From positions 101,713,338 to 101,777,337 of the forward strand of contig CM056744.1 of the NCBI GenBank assembly GCA_029851415.1: 64,000 bases of DNA, written 5' to 3'. The stretch's first letter is position 1, and the number at the start of each line of letters is the position of its first letter. Shown piece by piece: positions 11,267 to 23,775 of the stretch. Made by a program: the position numbers and the translations under genes. The notes beneath the pieces were generated by a model. It saw nothing but the letters and a program-made list of their open reading frames with translations, searched no databases and had not been told where the DNA came from. The DNA comes from Eretmocerus hayati (Eukaryota > Arthropoda > Insecta > Hymenoptera > Aphelinidae).

Positions 11267-14207
11267 TTGAAAGTCAAGGGTGGAAATCTGTTTTGCCCTA
11301 AATTTCTCCATGTAAGAGACACACTGGACTTCACACCGGACGAGTTGAACGCTCACTTTGCGGGGGTTTCCACCTCGCCTGATGAGGATATTGGAAAAAC
11401 AATGGATGAAATAATGTCAGCCCCAGACGAAGGCTTCAAATTTAAGCCCACAAATTTCAGTGATGTAGTCCTTGCTATGAAACACTTCTCCTCGCAGGCT
11501 CGTGGGGCAAATGGAGTTCCCCAAAGCGTGATCGCGAAGGCTTTTCCGGCCTTAGGTGATCTTATAGTACACTTTTTTGACTCCTCTTTCGCTCACAGCA
11601 ATTTTCCCGAGGCTTGGAAGCAAGCGCAGCTGATTGCTCTAAAGAAGACCGCAGCTCCAGCAGCGGTCACGGACTTCCGTCCCATTGCACTGCTGTGCTT
11701 CCTGTCCAAGGTTCTGGAGAAGATTGCATATGACCAAATCACGGAGTATCTTAACAGTGAAAATTTGTTAGATGGCTTCCAAACTGGTTTCAAAAAACAT
11801 CATAGCACTCAGACTGCCTTGTTGAAGCTGACTGATGATATCAGAGTCGGAATTGACAAGAGGAAGATCACCATGTTGTATGGGTGCGCATCTCACCCCT
11901 CTACTATGTGTTCGATGTGATGGCGCTGACGTCGCGTCATTTTTTCGCAAAGATTTTCGGCTGAGAAACGAAATCCGCGCGCGAACCGTGTCATTGGCCG
12001 CCCTGCCTTGTTCGGCGTGAGGTTGGCACCCGCTCACCTGGCTCAATATACCGGAGCCCAAGCGACGAAAAGGCCCAATCGGGGTAAGAAAAAATTCATG
12101 TGTTGTGCGCGTTAAAATCGAGATTTTCACATCACCGATTGTTCTGTCTAAAACTGATAATCTGTTTATTTGTGCAGTCATTCGTTAGTGCGGCTTCGCC
12201 GAGAATTCGCCAACGTGCATTCACCTCACCAATTGACTGGCTGCGACATCGCGCAGCAGACCGAAATTCTCAAAGCTCGAGAGAAGCCAAAAGACGAAGC
12301 CGAGTGCTGTCGTATGATATCTTCCGATCTGCAGTTTTATATGGGGCGGATATAATTCGACTACAATGACAAGAAAGGCATGAGCTGTCCTTCACTTTAA
12401 TGCAGAGTTTGTATTTTGAATCAAGAGCGCTTGGTGTATGTTCTTTTCTTAAGGTGAGCGGGAATATTGTGCGACCGATCTATTTCCCAACGAAATTTGT
12501 AACGAAACTGATTCATTTTGCAGCAGAAATTTGCGTAAATTGCGATGATTTGTGTGTGTATCTTCGTATTGTATGCTGAGGCACGACATTTTATCATACA
12601 AGTCAATTTTCTTATTAATAGACAATCTATTTTGCAAACTTCGCCTCTATTTCTTTCTAGCACCTTTCTCGATCCCAATTTTTATCATTTTAAACCCTTA
12701 CATTGTTACTACTGTTTGACTTCAGCAAAGCTTTTGACACAGTTTCACCATCAAAACTATTAAGTAAACTCAGACATCTTGGTTTCTCGAGATCAGCTCT
12801 ACTGTGGTTAAAATCATACCTAGAAGGTCGCACCAAAATAGTTACTTCAAAAAATTGGAATTCGGATTGGCTCACAACCAATCTGGGTGTACCACAGGAG
12901 TCTGTTCTCGGTCCATTACTCTTTAGCTTATATGTCAATGATCTACCTGAGCTACTTGATGGAAAGTCGGTAAGTCATCTATTTTATGCAGATGACCTCC
13001 AAATCTATCTCTAAGTCGAGAAAGAGAACATCAGAGAGGGAATTGCTCGGCTGGGAGAAGTCGGAAGGCTTGTTGCTGAGTGGGCCCAGAGCTCTGGCTT
13101 GCGCCTCAACGCCGGTAAAACCAAAGCAATATTTTTCACACCCGACAGGAACACCGCGGATCTGAAAACAATGGATTTACCGGGGGTTAGGGTACAGGAC
13201 GCAGTTTTCATTCCATTCAGTGACACTGTCGTGAGTCTCGGCGTGACATTAGATTGTGAATTGTCTTGGAAACCGCATATCAATCAAGTAACAAAGAAAG
13301 TGAACAAGTCCCTATATGGCCTGCGGCTTATGAGGGCATACACTACCGAGACTCTCCGTGTTCGACTAGTCGAGACCCTAGTCCAACCACATCTAGACTA
13401 CTGCACAGTCTTGTATCTGGACGCCACTGACGAATTGAGGGCGCGGGTACAGAGACTGAACAATTCATGTGTACGGTATATCTTTGGAATTAAGAAGAGC
13501 GAACACATCACCTCGTACAGAGAGCGTCTGGATTGCCTGCGTACTGATTCGCGGAGAATGTACTTCGCAGCTCTCTTGATGCACAAGATCATGCACATGG
13601 GTGAACCTGGCTACCTAGCTGCGATGTTCACCAGGTACCAATCCGAGCGCTCTCAGCGTGATGAGGCAGGAGCTCAGGAGCTCAAAATTCCGAAAATGCG
13701 CCTCGAGTATGCATTAAGATCTTTCCAAAGTCAATGCGCACGTTTCTGGAATTTCCTCCCTCTAGGACTCCGGCAGGTTAAGGAAGTTTCCCTGTTCAAA
13801 GGGGCAGTGGAGGAATTTCTATCAACCCTCCCCCCTATGAGGATTAATGTCCACATGGGGCAATTTTTCAACCTTTGAGGGCTTTCGGAAAGTAATGTGT
13901 AATTTCTCTTTTTCACTATTTTGTTTGTTCATTTCATTTCTGATTTCTCTAAATGACACAACTTTCATGTCAAATTTCATCATGATCAACTGCCAGCCCT
14001 TGTTACTGATGTTATTTCTGTAAATTACTCTTCTTTTCCTCCTTTCGCTTTTTTCGAATGACTAGTCACGACTGTGATAATAAGTCATTGACTAAAATGC
14101 AATTGATTAATATATATGTATATGTACATGTTATGTAAATCATTTCTATATTTTTTGCCAACGGGCGAATAAAAGGATATTCTATTCTATTCTACGATTC
14201 TATTCTA
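11267..14207 (+). mobile_element. CR1-like non-LTR retrotransposon, 5' truncated, reverse transcriptase split
   Basis: ORF2 is readable from about 11267 to the stop at 13876-13878 once an 821-bp insertion (11880-12700) is set aside. Part one contains DFRPIALLCFLSKVLEKI and FQTGFKKHHSTQTALLKL. Part two resumes with LLLFDFSKAFDTV, then GVPQESVLGPLLFSLYVNDL (the usual Gly after Gln is Glu here) and FYADDLQIYL. A TAA stop at 13012-13014 interrupts the frame right after this; it looks like a single nonsense change. The thumb and C-terminal region continue in the same frame to 13878 (LGVTLDCELSWKPHI, HLDYCTVLY, ARFWNFLPLGLRQ). The 3' end carries a (TTCTA)n tail at about 14172-14207, typical of CR1/Jockey-related elements. 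The endonuclease is missing. Confidence 0.85.
11880..12700. mobile_element. 821-bp insertion of unknown origin with intron-like structure
   Basis: This segment interrupts the CR1-like reverse transcriptase just before LLLFDFSKAF. CATGTTGT (11872-11879) on the left and CATTGT (12701-12706) on the right may be a decayed 8-bp duplication. On the + strand a GT-AG candidate intron (donor GGG/GTAAGA at 12084, acceptor TTTGTGCAG ending 12177, 94 bp) joins two GC-richer exon-like blocks. The splice leaves an open frame through CDIAQQTEILKAREKPKDEA to a stop at about 12355. I do not recognise the product. It could be a captured host-gene fragment or a non-autonomous transposon. Confidence 0.4.
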
Positions 14208-15645
14208 AGAGATATGACATTTTTCCAGTTCATGAGCCAAACTTCAATTTCTGACCTTTTTGGGCTATTAAAATTCGATGAATCAGCAGGGTCTTCAAAT
14301 TTTGGGGCATCCATATATGACGTCACGCTAAAATTGGTAAACTTTGACCCTCCGTGCCCCCTTGTCACGCTCAGCCCCTTTACCTAGCCTCTTTTGTAAG
14401 ATCATGGCACGTAACATTTGGCTGACTCCCCCCCCCCCTAAGAGCATGACATCATTTGTAGATGCCCTCTCTCCCTTGGAAATTTTTTTTCATATGATCA
14501 TATTGCATGGTAGGAACGGGAAAAATTGTGGTTGGACCAATATAGGCCGATAATTTCTTATAAATGAATATTTGGCGAAAAACACTAAAAATTTGATTTC
14601 TCAAGAAAATCATCTTTATTGTTGCTGAAAATTTCTCTGGTAGAACTTGATTACACAACAATCGAAGAAAAGTTAGTTTGGTCTTTGCGACTGACATAGG
14701 TGCTATTTATTATTTTTGGTGGTGAATTGTCGAAAATTTCTTTTTGGCATAGTGCGACTAAATGGCCATTTTTCCTCAAATCATAAAGTTGGCGTTTAGT
14801 CACCCTGATACCAAAAAATAGTATATGCACCTGGCTCGTCGGGCCGTTCCGAGGCACTGGGAATCTACTTCCCTCGTTACACTCGGGGAATATTGATTCC
14901 CATGCTCCAAAACAGCCTAACCTCACATTGGTGCATAATGTACTATTGTCTCACGCGTACAAGGCTTGCCCACTATTAGGGTGGGCCGAAAAATCAAAAT
15001 CTTTGAATTTCAACACATTTGGAGTGGCAAAACTTGTGTATTAACACATGCACACGTAAAACTGTTGATACATGCTGAGAGTTGACTTTGTCAGGTCCGG
15101 GCAGAGACTTGAAGTTCAAAATGAAAATGTCATCTCTCAGCATGTAGTACAATTTTTCGTGTGCATGGGTTAATACACAAGTTTTGCCAATCCAAACATG
15201 TTGAAATCCAAAGATATTCATTTTTCAGACCATTCTAGTATGCAAGCCTTGTATGTGTGAGAAAACTGATCTTTCAAGAATTCATCAACAAAAATAATTA
15301 AAAGCGCCTCTGCCAGTCGCAAAGAGTGGGCTCAGTAAGTCGTCCCTTAGTTGTGTAATCAAGTTCTACCGAAAAATTTTTCAGCAAGATTGAAGATGAT
15401 ATTTTTGAGAAAACGAATTTTTAGTGTTTTTCGCCAAATATTCATTTATAAAAAATTGTCGGACTAAATTGGCGCAATAACAACTCTTTCCCATTCATGT
15501 CATGCAATATGATCATATGCAAAAAACTTTCCAAGGAAATGGGAAGACCCCGCTGATTCATCGAATTTAACCCGCCCAAAAAGGTCAGAAATCGAAGTTT
15601 GGCTTATGAATTGAAAAATATCATGTCTCTCATATGGAGAGGTTT
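14206..15645. mobile_element. 1.4-kb foldback element
   Basis: The outer arms pair AAGAGATATGACATTTTTCC plus AAACTTCAATTTCTGACC (14206-14260) with the region ending TATCATGTCTCTC at about 15640. Further inside, TTGGCGAAAAACACTAAAAA, TCTGGTAGAACTTGATTACA and GATCATATTGCATG on the left have clear mirror partners between 15355 and 15520. It abuts the microsatellite tail of the CR1-like element. No coding capacity was seen. The centre is occupied by a second, independent foldback. Confidence 0.75.
14949..15263. mobile_element. Foldback element nested in the centre of the 1.4-kb foldback
   Basis: TCTCACGCGTACAAGGCTTG (14950-14969) pairs with CAAGCCTTGTATGTGTGAGA (15243-15262). Inner pairing continues with CAAAACTTGTGTATTAACAC against TTAATACACAAGTTTTGCCA, and with the CATGCTGAGAG block. 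The centre is near 15100. Short AT-rich flanks give no certain target duplication. Confidence 0.75.
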
Positions 15646-18600
15646 AGGACAGAACAAAAAAATACGTCTCTCGATATTTTAACCGTAGAATCATATGTTT
15701 CGGAGTGAGGAAGATCCGTTTCATAGAACCTTCTGGATGCCCGAACCTAGCTAGATTGAGTCTGGACTCATTTTTCATTCATTCTTAACGATATACGAGC
15801 AAATTGCTCTATTACGAAGTATGATTTCAGTAGTGTGCAAAAATGTAGCACATGACATAACTTAGGAAAAAAAATATGCGGATGCCCTTCCTGAGAATTG
15901 CTTTTATTTGGACTTATTGACAATTCTTATGACTCTCATTTTTCAATTAGTGAGAAATTCCAACGAAATCGCAGATTGTTTTGAATGAAATGCCACCAAA
16001 GCATCATTTACTTGCCCAATGAGTTTCCAAAAGTGAAATGAAAAAGAAAAAATGAGAGAGTATCATTTTCTCACGTTGATCTTGGTCTGTCTGAGATCGT
16101 CGATGCGTAAAATGGCCATACCACGTGCGAAAGGAAGCCTCAAGAGCGCCAAGAGACGTTTTATGTTCAATTTTAGATTTCAAATGGATGGCTCTCCAGA
16201 TGACTTATGGTGCAAATCTACTTGAAAATACTTCGTCTATTCCCTCGTGGCTCTTACTATTCTCTTTGCCACAATCTCAGACTGTCTAGCTGCCTCTTGT
16301 CTCTCTCGATTTCTTCCTGCTTGTCTTCCACTCCTCGACCTTTCGTCCGCTTGCGATTCGAAGATTATTTTTGTGTTTTTCTTAGTCTCATAGTTGTGCT
16401 ACCTTCCATGTTAAGTCGAAATACAAGCTAAGGGATTCCAAGACACCCTGGAAGAATTTTTCTCAAATCTTCAATACTTCTGGAACAAAGCTCACATCAT
16501 TTTTGGACTCGTAAGAATCTCAGTTGGAATCACAGATTTAAGCAAACTTTTCATACGTTTCTCCAATATCCACTCTCTGGTTGTCGAAAAACCACAGCGT
16601 TTCGATTCAGAACAGTAAAACCTATTCTTCTATTCAAAATCCGGTGAAATATTACTCGAGAGTCGGGATCCAATGATACGATTTTGCTATACATAAGTCC
16701 TTGTATCAAAGGCTATCATTTTGATTTTCTGCACAGACAAGTGAGCTACATGCAGGTATTTCTACATTTTATCATTTGGACGACAGGCAAAATGTTACAT
16801 TTCAATACAAGGGTATTTGGTAAATAATATATTCCGTACTAGGCGCGTCATATTTTTTTTCGATATTTTTTTTTTATTACGAGAACCCTAAAATCGCCTC
16901 TGAATGTGGCATCTTTCAGTTAGAGAAGTGAAACAACTGTTTTACGCGTCAGAAGGATGGGCTACCGTCTTGAGCCGGACGCGAGGGTCAAAATCATCCC
17001 AAGAATGCGAACAATTAGATCTTACACTTGGTTGACTAACTACATTTTTTGATAAACTGTGACAAAAGATGACGAACTGTGCGCAAAGTGCCTATTATGC
17101 ACAGTATATTGGAAAATAGTGTTCTAAATTCGGCTTGGTTGGTTCCAGCCTCATCTTCTGATCAACCCGGAAGATATCGCTCGGTGTGCCAATACCAACA
17201 TCTCTTCCCTTATATCAGAATTTCGCTCTTCAGTACTGCTAAGATTACCAACTAGCTGTCTAAACATTATCTCAATCATCGAGATGTATCATATGTATTG
17301 CAGCGATTGTTCATAAGGATCAGTTGTCACAAGGGTTTGTTACGTTAATCTTCAACGAAATTGAGATGTGAACCCGTTCCGTTCCGTCTTTCAATGAAAG
17401 AAACGAACCATATTGAATATGTTGGACTAGCTTGGTTGACCTACAACGCCTCAGCATGATTCAGAGTATCTGCAAGAATATAAATTTACAAACATCCCAG
17501 CTCATCTGTTTAACATTCTTGTACATGGTTGCAAAAATTGAATTTCGTACGCCGAGTGATTTTTGCCGCACCTAGTCAAAGACAAAGATCCGAGCGAAGA
17601 TCAGAATTGTCACAAAGCCATAAAATTCAAGTTCGTGGCCACGTACCGTACGCAATTTTAGACAGAATGTAAACAAAAGTAGAAAACCCAAACGTAAATG
17701 ACAATTCCGCTCCCAGTTTATAGGAAGAGTATATTCATTCATTTTTTTCATTCAATGAGTTTTGATTTAGAACTAAAAGTTTGGGTGCAAGCTGGAAAGC
17801 TATATGATCAAGAGATAATAAAAACTTAGACACTCATACTTGAACTCTATTTCCACAAAGTGTCTCGTCCCAAAAAGCATCATCTCTCCTTTTGAAATTG
17901 ATACAAAGTATATCATGCACATCAGTTCACAGAGCAAAACTCATACTTTGGGATGAGTGTATACAGTACAGTATACCCTTTAGTGATTTATACCAAAATT
18001 GTGTGATATTTCAAGCGTATGATTACGACTAAGGACGTGCAAGAGAGACACAGTGAGAAGCTGAATTGAACCGAGGAAAGTGAACAGAATATAGAGGGCT
18101 ATATGCCAAACCCAAAGCCGCATAATTTGCTAGCAGAGTGAGAGCCAGACTCTGCGGGTATCTATATGGATATATAGAACTTTGATAGCATATAGCACAG
18201 TACAGTATAGGCAAGATGAGTATTGTCATAGATCTACAAAGCCACTCTGCAAGCACCCCAGTTTGCGATTGCTCAGCACCGTTGATATTGAAAAGTACCG
18301 GCTGTTGTCTGAACAAAATGTGGAACACGAATCAGCTTGCTTCTATAAAATTGAAAAGTGAGGTGAGATTTACTCCTTTGTGTGTAAATGGAATTGAAAG
18401 TATCATCCGTATCTCCTCTATCCATGGTTATTTCGAAAAGCTCAAAGTTCAAAAATTTTTCAGATTGATAATAAAAAAATAGCATAGTCATCTTCTATCA
18501 GAAAAATAACTGACATTACCCGACAAAAGAATGGAAATCGTACTTTTTCAAAGAGGAATACTTTCACCCACTTTATAAGAAAAAAAATCCCCTCTGATTG

Positions 18601-19439
18601 ATAATATCTTCTTCCGGCCCAATTAAAATGTGACAAGATTCAAAGGACGTTGAACAAAAAAGACAAGTCATTCAGCATTAGTAGGGTTCAAAGATAATAA
18701 TGAGAGCTTTTTTCAAAAAAACGAGCCTCAAAGCTGGGTTATCTTATAATTCACAGCTGTCACAAGGGATTCTTTCTCTTTGAAATGTGCCTATCGAGTG
18801 ACCCACAATTCATGAAGCTCCATTTCAAATATTCTGGAAGCTAATATCAGACAGCGACTCGTCCGTGACAAGAGATTGAAACCACCGTGTCTCTGCAAAA
18901 TTACTATTTTGTGTCAACTCATTCTGATGGTAGGAATAGATTGCTCATTCCTTTTCTGTTTGACTACACGAGAACTTTGCAGTGATTCTCGAGAAGACAA
19001 CTGTTTGAGAACTTTGAAAGGAATTCGACCTAGGATTATATAAAAGTATTATCTCAGTGTTCAAGAGCGATGATTTTGGAAATAGTTTTCAAGGCTTCTG
19101 ATGATCTGAAATGTAGGATTCAACCATACTATTCTTCTTTGGAACTAATTTGGAGCTATAGAATTTGAAGAATCAATTTCAGAGTAAAACCAATTCTTCA
19201 ACTTTGAATTCTGTATATTCTCTTTATTCCGGTATCACTATATCGATAGTACCGTTTGGGTTCAGTTTTGTTTGATTGAAAATTGACGCATCAATTATAA
19301 TTATAATTATTCAATGCATGCATAAATGGATGTAAATTTTCAGTCCATGTGCATGTGAGCTATTTAGAGCATCTCGGCAAGAACCATCACCTGGAAGAGA
19401 TTCCAAAGAACTTTTTTTGTCTTGGTACTATGATACGAA
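15646..19439. other. Intron 1 sequence without recognised features
   Basis: AT-rich DNA with no protein frame showing recognisable motifs and no long inverted or tandem repeat visible by eye. Confidence 0.4.
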
Positions 19440-20312
19440 AGAATTTTTTGGGGGTTTTTTCAAAAACCTGTATGGGCCGTTAGGCTCTTTTGAGCCTATT
19501 TCCAGGAAAGTATAGCTCCGACAAGGCTCAAACTTTTCTGATCAACTTTAGCACTTTTTCTCCGCTAGTGCTAGTACTTCCAAAGGAAAAATTGTTCAAG
19601 ACCGATGATTAAGCACGGCAGCTTAAAGAAGCTATTAAGTGAGATCAGATTTTAGCCATTTTTGTGCCTGTTTTGAAGCGGCCTAGATTCTAGTACGTAA
19701 TGTGATAATCGACTTTCACCATCAGTGGTCATTTTGAAAATTTTGAACAAACCTACGACTTTACCACTGGTAAAAATCGATTTTCGTACTTTTCATTGAA
19801 GTTACAGTCTTTACAAGTTGAGCAGTTTCGTAAGAATGCCAAACTTTGAGCTCAATTTGAAGAAATCTTTTTCCCTTCAACCCGTAACCTAACAATTTAG
19901 GAGACAGTCAGAAGAGGGCGCGCTTCAAATTGTCTGAATGAAATGGAGAATCGAGTAACTTATCCGGATAACTGTTCTAAATGGTAGTATCTATATCAAA
20001 AAAAACATTCGTACAGATAAAATACTTTTACGGAACTGCTTTACTCGTGAGGACTGTAACCCCAGTGGAAAGTACGATAACCGACTTTCATCAGTAGCCG
20101 AATTGTAGGTTTATTCAAGATCTTTAAAATGACCATTTAAATTGTAGAAATCGACTATCGAACTAGATCACTCTGGAGCACGCCCAAAAATCGCTAAATC
20201 TGCTCTCAACATATAGCTACTAGAAGTTGCTAGACTCGCCTAGAATGGACCTTTTATGGTTCCTAGGGCCCATGGAGGCTTTCGAAAGAACCCATCAAAA
20301 ATTGTTCTTGAA
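19440..20312. repeat. Degenerate foldback element, about 0.87 kb
   Basis: GAATTTTTTGGGGGTTTTTTC with TATGGGCCGTTAGGC at the left end (19441-19490) pairs with the reverse complement of 20265-20310 (AGGGCCCATGGAGGCTTTCG and ACCCATCAAAAATTGTTC). Inner blocks also pair, for example AGATCAGATTTTAGCCATTT with its partner near 20180-20200, and TCATTTTGAAAATTTTGAAC with its partner near 20110-20140. The left arm carries about 80 extra bases. The arms are diverged, so it is an old copy. Confidence 0.65.
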
Positions 20313-22159
20313 CTGATTTAACATAGTCATGGCAACGATCCTGTCCGGAGTCCTCTGCAATGGTCCATGGACTATGATAAATCAAAAATATTACTCACAA
20401 CAATCATTTTAAGAATCCCAATTTAGAATTCCAAGCGTTCAAAAATATGGTGTACGGCATACTCACTCTTCTCCCGTAAAAAATCACACACGTGGCTAAT
20501 GTATCGGTCCATATTTCGACCTTCAAGAATCGATCAGTTTTAATCCATGATCATAATGGTGATGGAATCTATGAATCGCTTAAAATAATGCCACCAGGGG
20601 AACATCAATTAATTGCAAATTTATACTCAATTTGCTATATTAACTTTTTGAGCGATTAACTCATTTAGAAACCCTTCGGAAACTCACATTTTATGACTTG
20701 CATGAAGAGAAAAAATGTCAAAACCTGAAATATACATTTATATGCAACCTTGAATCTGTATTCACCACTGTGCAACGCCAAAATTTCTAAAATTTGAGAA
20801 AATATATCCTTCTAGTTAGATATTCTAGGGGAACAAGCTCGGAAACAAGCCCCAGCATGATCATTCCTATGAGATCACAAACGTTTTTGAAGGATAAATC
20901 AAATTCAATGGATTGTGAATCCTGCCCCAAAGTCTCATCTAAGAAATTCACTCTGAAATAATCAAGGGCTTGAAGAATTGCAAGAAGTAGAGTGATCAAG
21001 TGTGTGAGATAAAAACTACAGTGTCAGAAAATATATGTGAGAACTCGAGGATGTCACTGTGTTCACGACTCGATTCAAAAGTGCGAGTAAAATAGAGCAA
21101 AAAGATGGAAAAGAAGAAAAAGATCCAAGTGGAGTCTTAACCCTGCTTGATGGCTCATGTGAAATTATATGTGCTCTGGGTTGAATGGCTTCCCTCTTGG
21201 ATCAGTTGTAGATAAAAAAAAAAAGATGCTGAAATGGCTCTTGGAATGATGGCACAAGTCTTGCGCTTTCAACTGAAAGTAATCGCTGTATGTACGCTCT
21301 TTGAGTTCTGTACATGCAAGATATTTTTACGATTTGCTTACGATGCCTCATTTTAAATATATAGACAGATGATATGGAGGAAAAAAATGTCAAGAAATGT
21401 TTTTTCATCGTTTTATGGGTATTATTGGTTTTGTCATCAATAAAATTGTAACACATTACGGAGCACATTTTGATACTCAAAGAAGAAAAAAGATGCATTA
21501 TCGCATGGTTATTAATTCAGCTCATGAATATTAGTTGTCCCTTGACAGATTTAAAGAGTAAAACAAAATTGTTTGGAAGCTGCAAGTTCCAATCAGGAGC
21601 AAACTTTTCCAGAATATTCGTTTTGCAAGCTTCAATTGCAAGTAAATTTTCAACGCTCTTACTATTCTTATTCCCTCACCAGATGCTTCATTTGCATGTT
21701 TCATATTCATTCACGCATCGCTGCCTGGACAAAGTCCTAATGCTCACCGCACCATCCTCTTGGAGGAGCTGTTTATTCATTCTCCTCATCGGGAAGTTTT
21801 ACTCGCTCTAACGTTAAATTCGGAACACTGGTTTTTATAGACTTTTTTCTTCTGGAAGTACACTTTTTCATTGTGGGTCAAACTGAATGCATTGGATAAT
21901 GACACAAAGAGATTATAATGAACCCAAACAAAGATGAAGCTCTGTTTTGATATTCTCAGCGATCTATGTTTCAACAGATGATTATGAAATATCGGTATGA
22001 CATTTTATCACGGTCAATACGTCATCATTTCTTCTCATTGGCGTAAGAAAAAGCTTGTGTGAGAGGAACTTTCTAGGAATATGAAAAATTGGCATTGATA
22101 ATTCAAAACTCGACCGGGAGGAACGCAAAATGAGTTCAAAGTATACTCACAGTGAAGAT
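20313..22159. other. Intron 1 sequence without recognised features
   Basis: No coding frames with recognisable features or obvious repeats. One A-rich stretch (AAAAAAAAAAG at about 21213) is the only low-complexity feature. Confidence 0.4.
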
Positions 22160-22169
22160 ATAACTTGTT

Positions 22170-22375
22170 CTTTCCGAAGATAACAGTGCGCAAACAAAGT
22201 TTGAACCGTACGCAAATGCCTCATTGGCGCACACTGATACTGGCTTACGCATTGCGTAAAAAATTTTTGGCGTACCTTTATTTCAAAATAATGCGCAAAT
22301 CTGCTATTTACGCACGCACACTCACGTCTAAATAGCCTTTTTTGCACACAGAATAATAAAATTATAATAATTAAA
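22170..22375. repeat. Dispersed repeat A, copy 1
   Basis: The blocks GCAAATGCCTCATTGGCGCA, TGCGTAAAAAATTTTTGGCG and CTATTTACGCACGCACACTC, plus CGTCTAAATAGCC followed by TTTGCACACAGAATA, recur in the same order at 24845-25035. The arrangement marks a dispersed transposon-derived family with no visible ORF. Confidence 0.7.
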
Positions 22376-22559
22376 GAGCCAGGCTTTTGTTGTCCGTCCA
22401 CGTACTGCGTATCGGGTCGCCTATGCGGAAGGGGTGAAGTGTGATGGGTGGGTGGGTGGGTCATGGTTGGATAATGGGTGGGTGGGTTGGTGGGTGAGTG
22501 AGGGTTAATGGTCAGGTGGGTGGGTTGGTGGATGGATGGAGTGGAAATCATTAAAGTTC

Positions 22560-22850
22560 AAGTGATACGTTTCACTAAGTTCCAGTGAAAATTTCACTAG
22601 AAAATCAGTGAAAATTTCACTAAAAAATCAGCAAAAATTTTACTAAAAAATGAGCGAAAATTTCACTAAAAAATCAGTGGAAATTTCACTCAAGAATCAG
22701 TGAAAATTTCACTACAATTTTACTAGAAATCCAGTGAAAATCACCTCATCTTCAGAAAAATTTCCACTGGAATTGCAGTAAAAATCGCTAGAGTTCCAGT
22801 GAAACTTTCATTGAAATTCCAGTGAAAATCGCTCAAGGTTCCACTGTCTA
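22560..22850. repeat. Tandem array of 23-bp units containing GTGAAAATTTCAC
   Basis: About ten diverged copies of a unit like AATCAGTGAAAATTTCACTA run head to tail and degrade towards 22850. Each unit contains the near-palindrome GTGAAAATTTCAC. Confidence 0.75.
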
Positions 22851-23329
22851 TTAGATTCGAATAGTTGTTTATTTCAGTATAATTGCATCATTGGATGTAA
22901 ATAACTATTTCGAAATTAGTGTATTGACTGAGTCAAACGCGATGGGCAATAAGGGTATACGTGTTATTCATTGCTGGAGAGAGAAATATCCTTCGTGATT
23001 AGTTTTCTATCTAGGTACAAATCATAAGTGGGATAAGAGTCATAAGGCAAATAATCGTAGATTTCGCAACATCCTTCCAACAAATTAAATTAATTAAGCG
23101 CCTGTCCGATTTTATCCGTCCGGATGCCTCGTATCGTGGTGACATCGTTGGTGCTGTTGGTGGATTAGTGGGTTCGGTGGGTCGGTGGGGTCCGGTGGGT
23201 CGGCGGGTCGGTGGGTCCGTGTTGGTGATGCTGGTGATGACTTTTGACTTATCCGTACGGCTTGGGCAGTTGATTTGATGGTCCGATCAGTTGTTCTAAG
23301 ATCCAATCAGTCAAAACATTCCTTTTGGA

Positions 23330-23775
23330 TCGATGGGCTGTGGCTGGGGTCGAGGCTGGTGCAGGGACTGGGGCTGTGACTAAGGCAGGAGCTTAGGTTT
23401 TTGCTGGGGCCGAGGCTGAGGATAAGGTTGGGCCTGTGGCTAGGGATGAGGCAAGGCCTGTGGCTTGGGGCGAGGCTGGGCTAAGGCTGGGGCTGGAGCC
23501 GGGCCGAAGCTGAGGATGGACTGAGGCTAAGGTTGTGACTGGGACTGAGGCTGGAGCTGTGGCTGGAACTGGGGCTGGGGCTGTGGATAAGGCGTGGCTG
23601 AAGCTGTGGCTCGGGCTGGAGCTGGGGCTGAGGCTGACGCTGAGGCTGAGGCTGGAGCTAAGGCTGAGCTGGGGCTGGAGCTGGGTCTTGGTCTGAGGTT
23701 GGTGCTGAGGCTGAGACTGGGGCTGTGGCTGAGGCTGGGGCTGGGACTGGGGTTAGGGCCGTGGATGGGGCGTGA
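23330..23775. repeat. GGCTGAGGCTGG-type minisatellite
   Basis: A long run of 6-bp units (GGCTGA, GGCTGG, GGCTGT) gives Ala/Gly/Leu-rich or Pro/Ser/Gln-rich apparent reading frames on both strands. These frames are repeat artefacts. A shorter relative is found at about 27455-27550. Confidence 0.85.

Noticed and set aside
11768..12181. 137-residue - strand frame
   Set aside because: Spans the CR1-like element/insert border in antisense, so it cannot be one gene.
22147..22551. 134-residue - strand frame rich in Pro/His/Thr
   Set aside because: Consists of dispersed repeat A plus a GGGT tandem repeat.
22560..22850. Possible CRISPR-like array
   Set aside because: Units are contiguous without spacers and the genome is eukaryotic; it is a plain tandem repeat.
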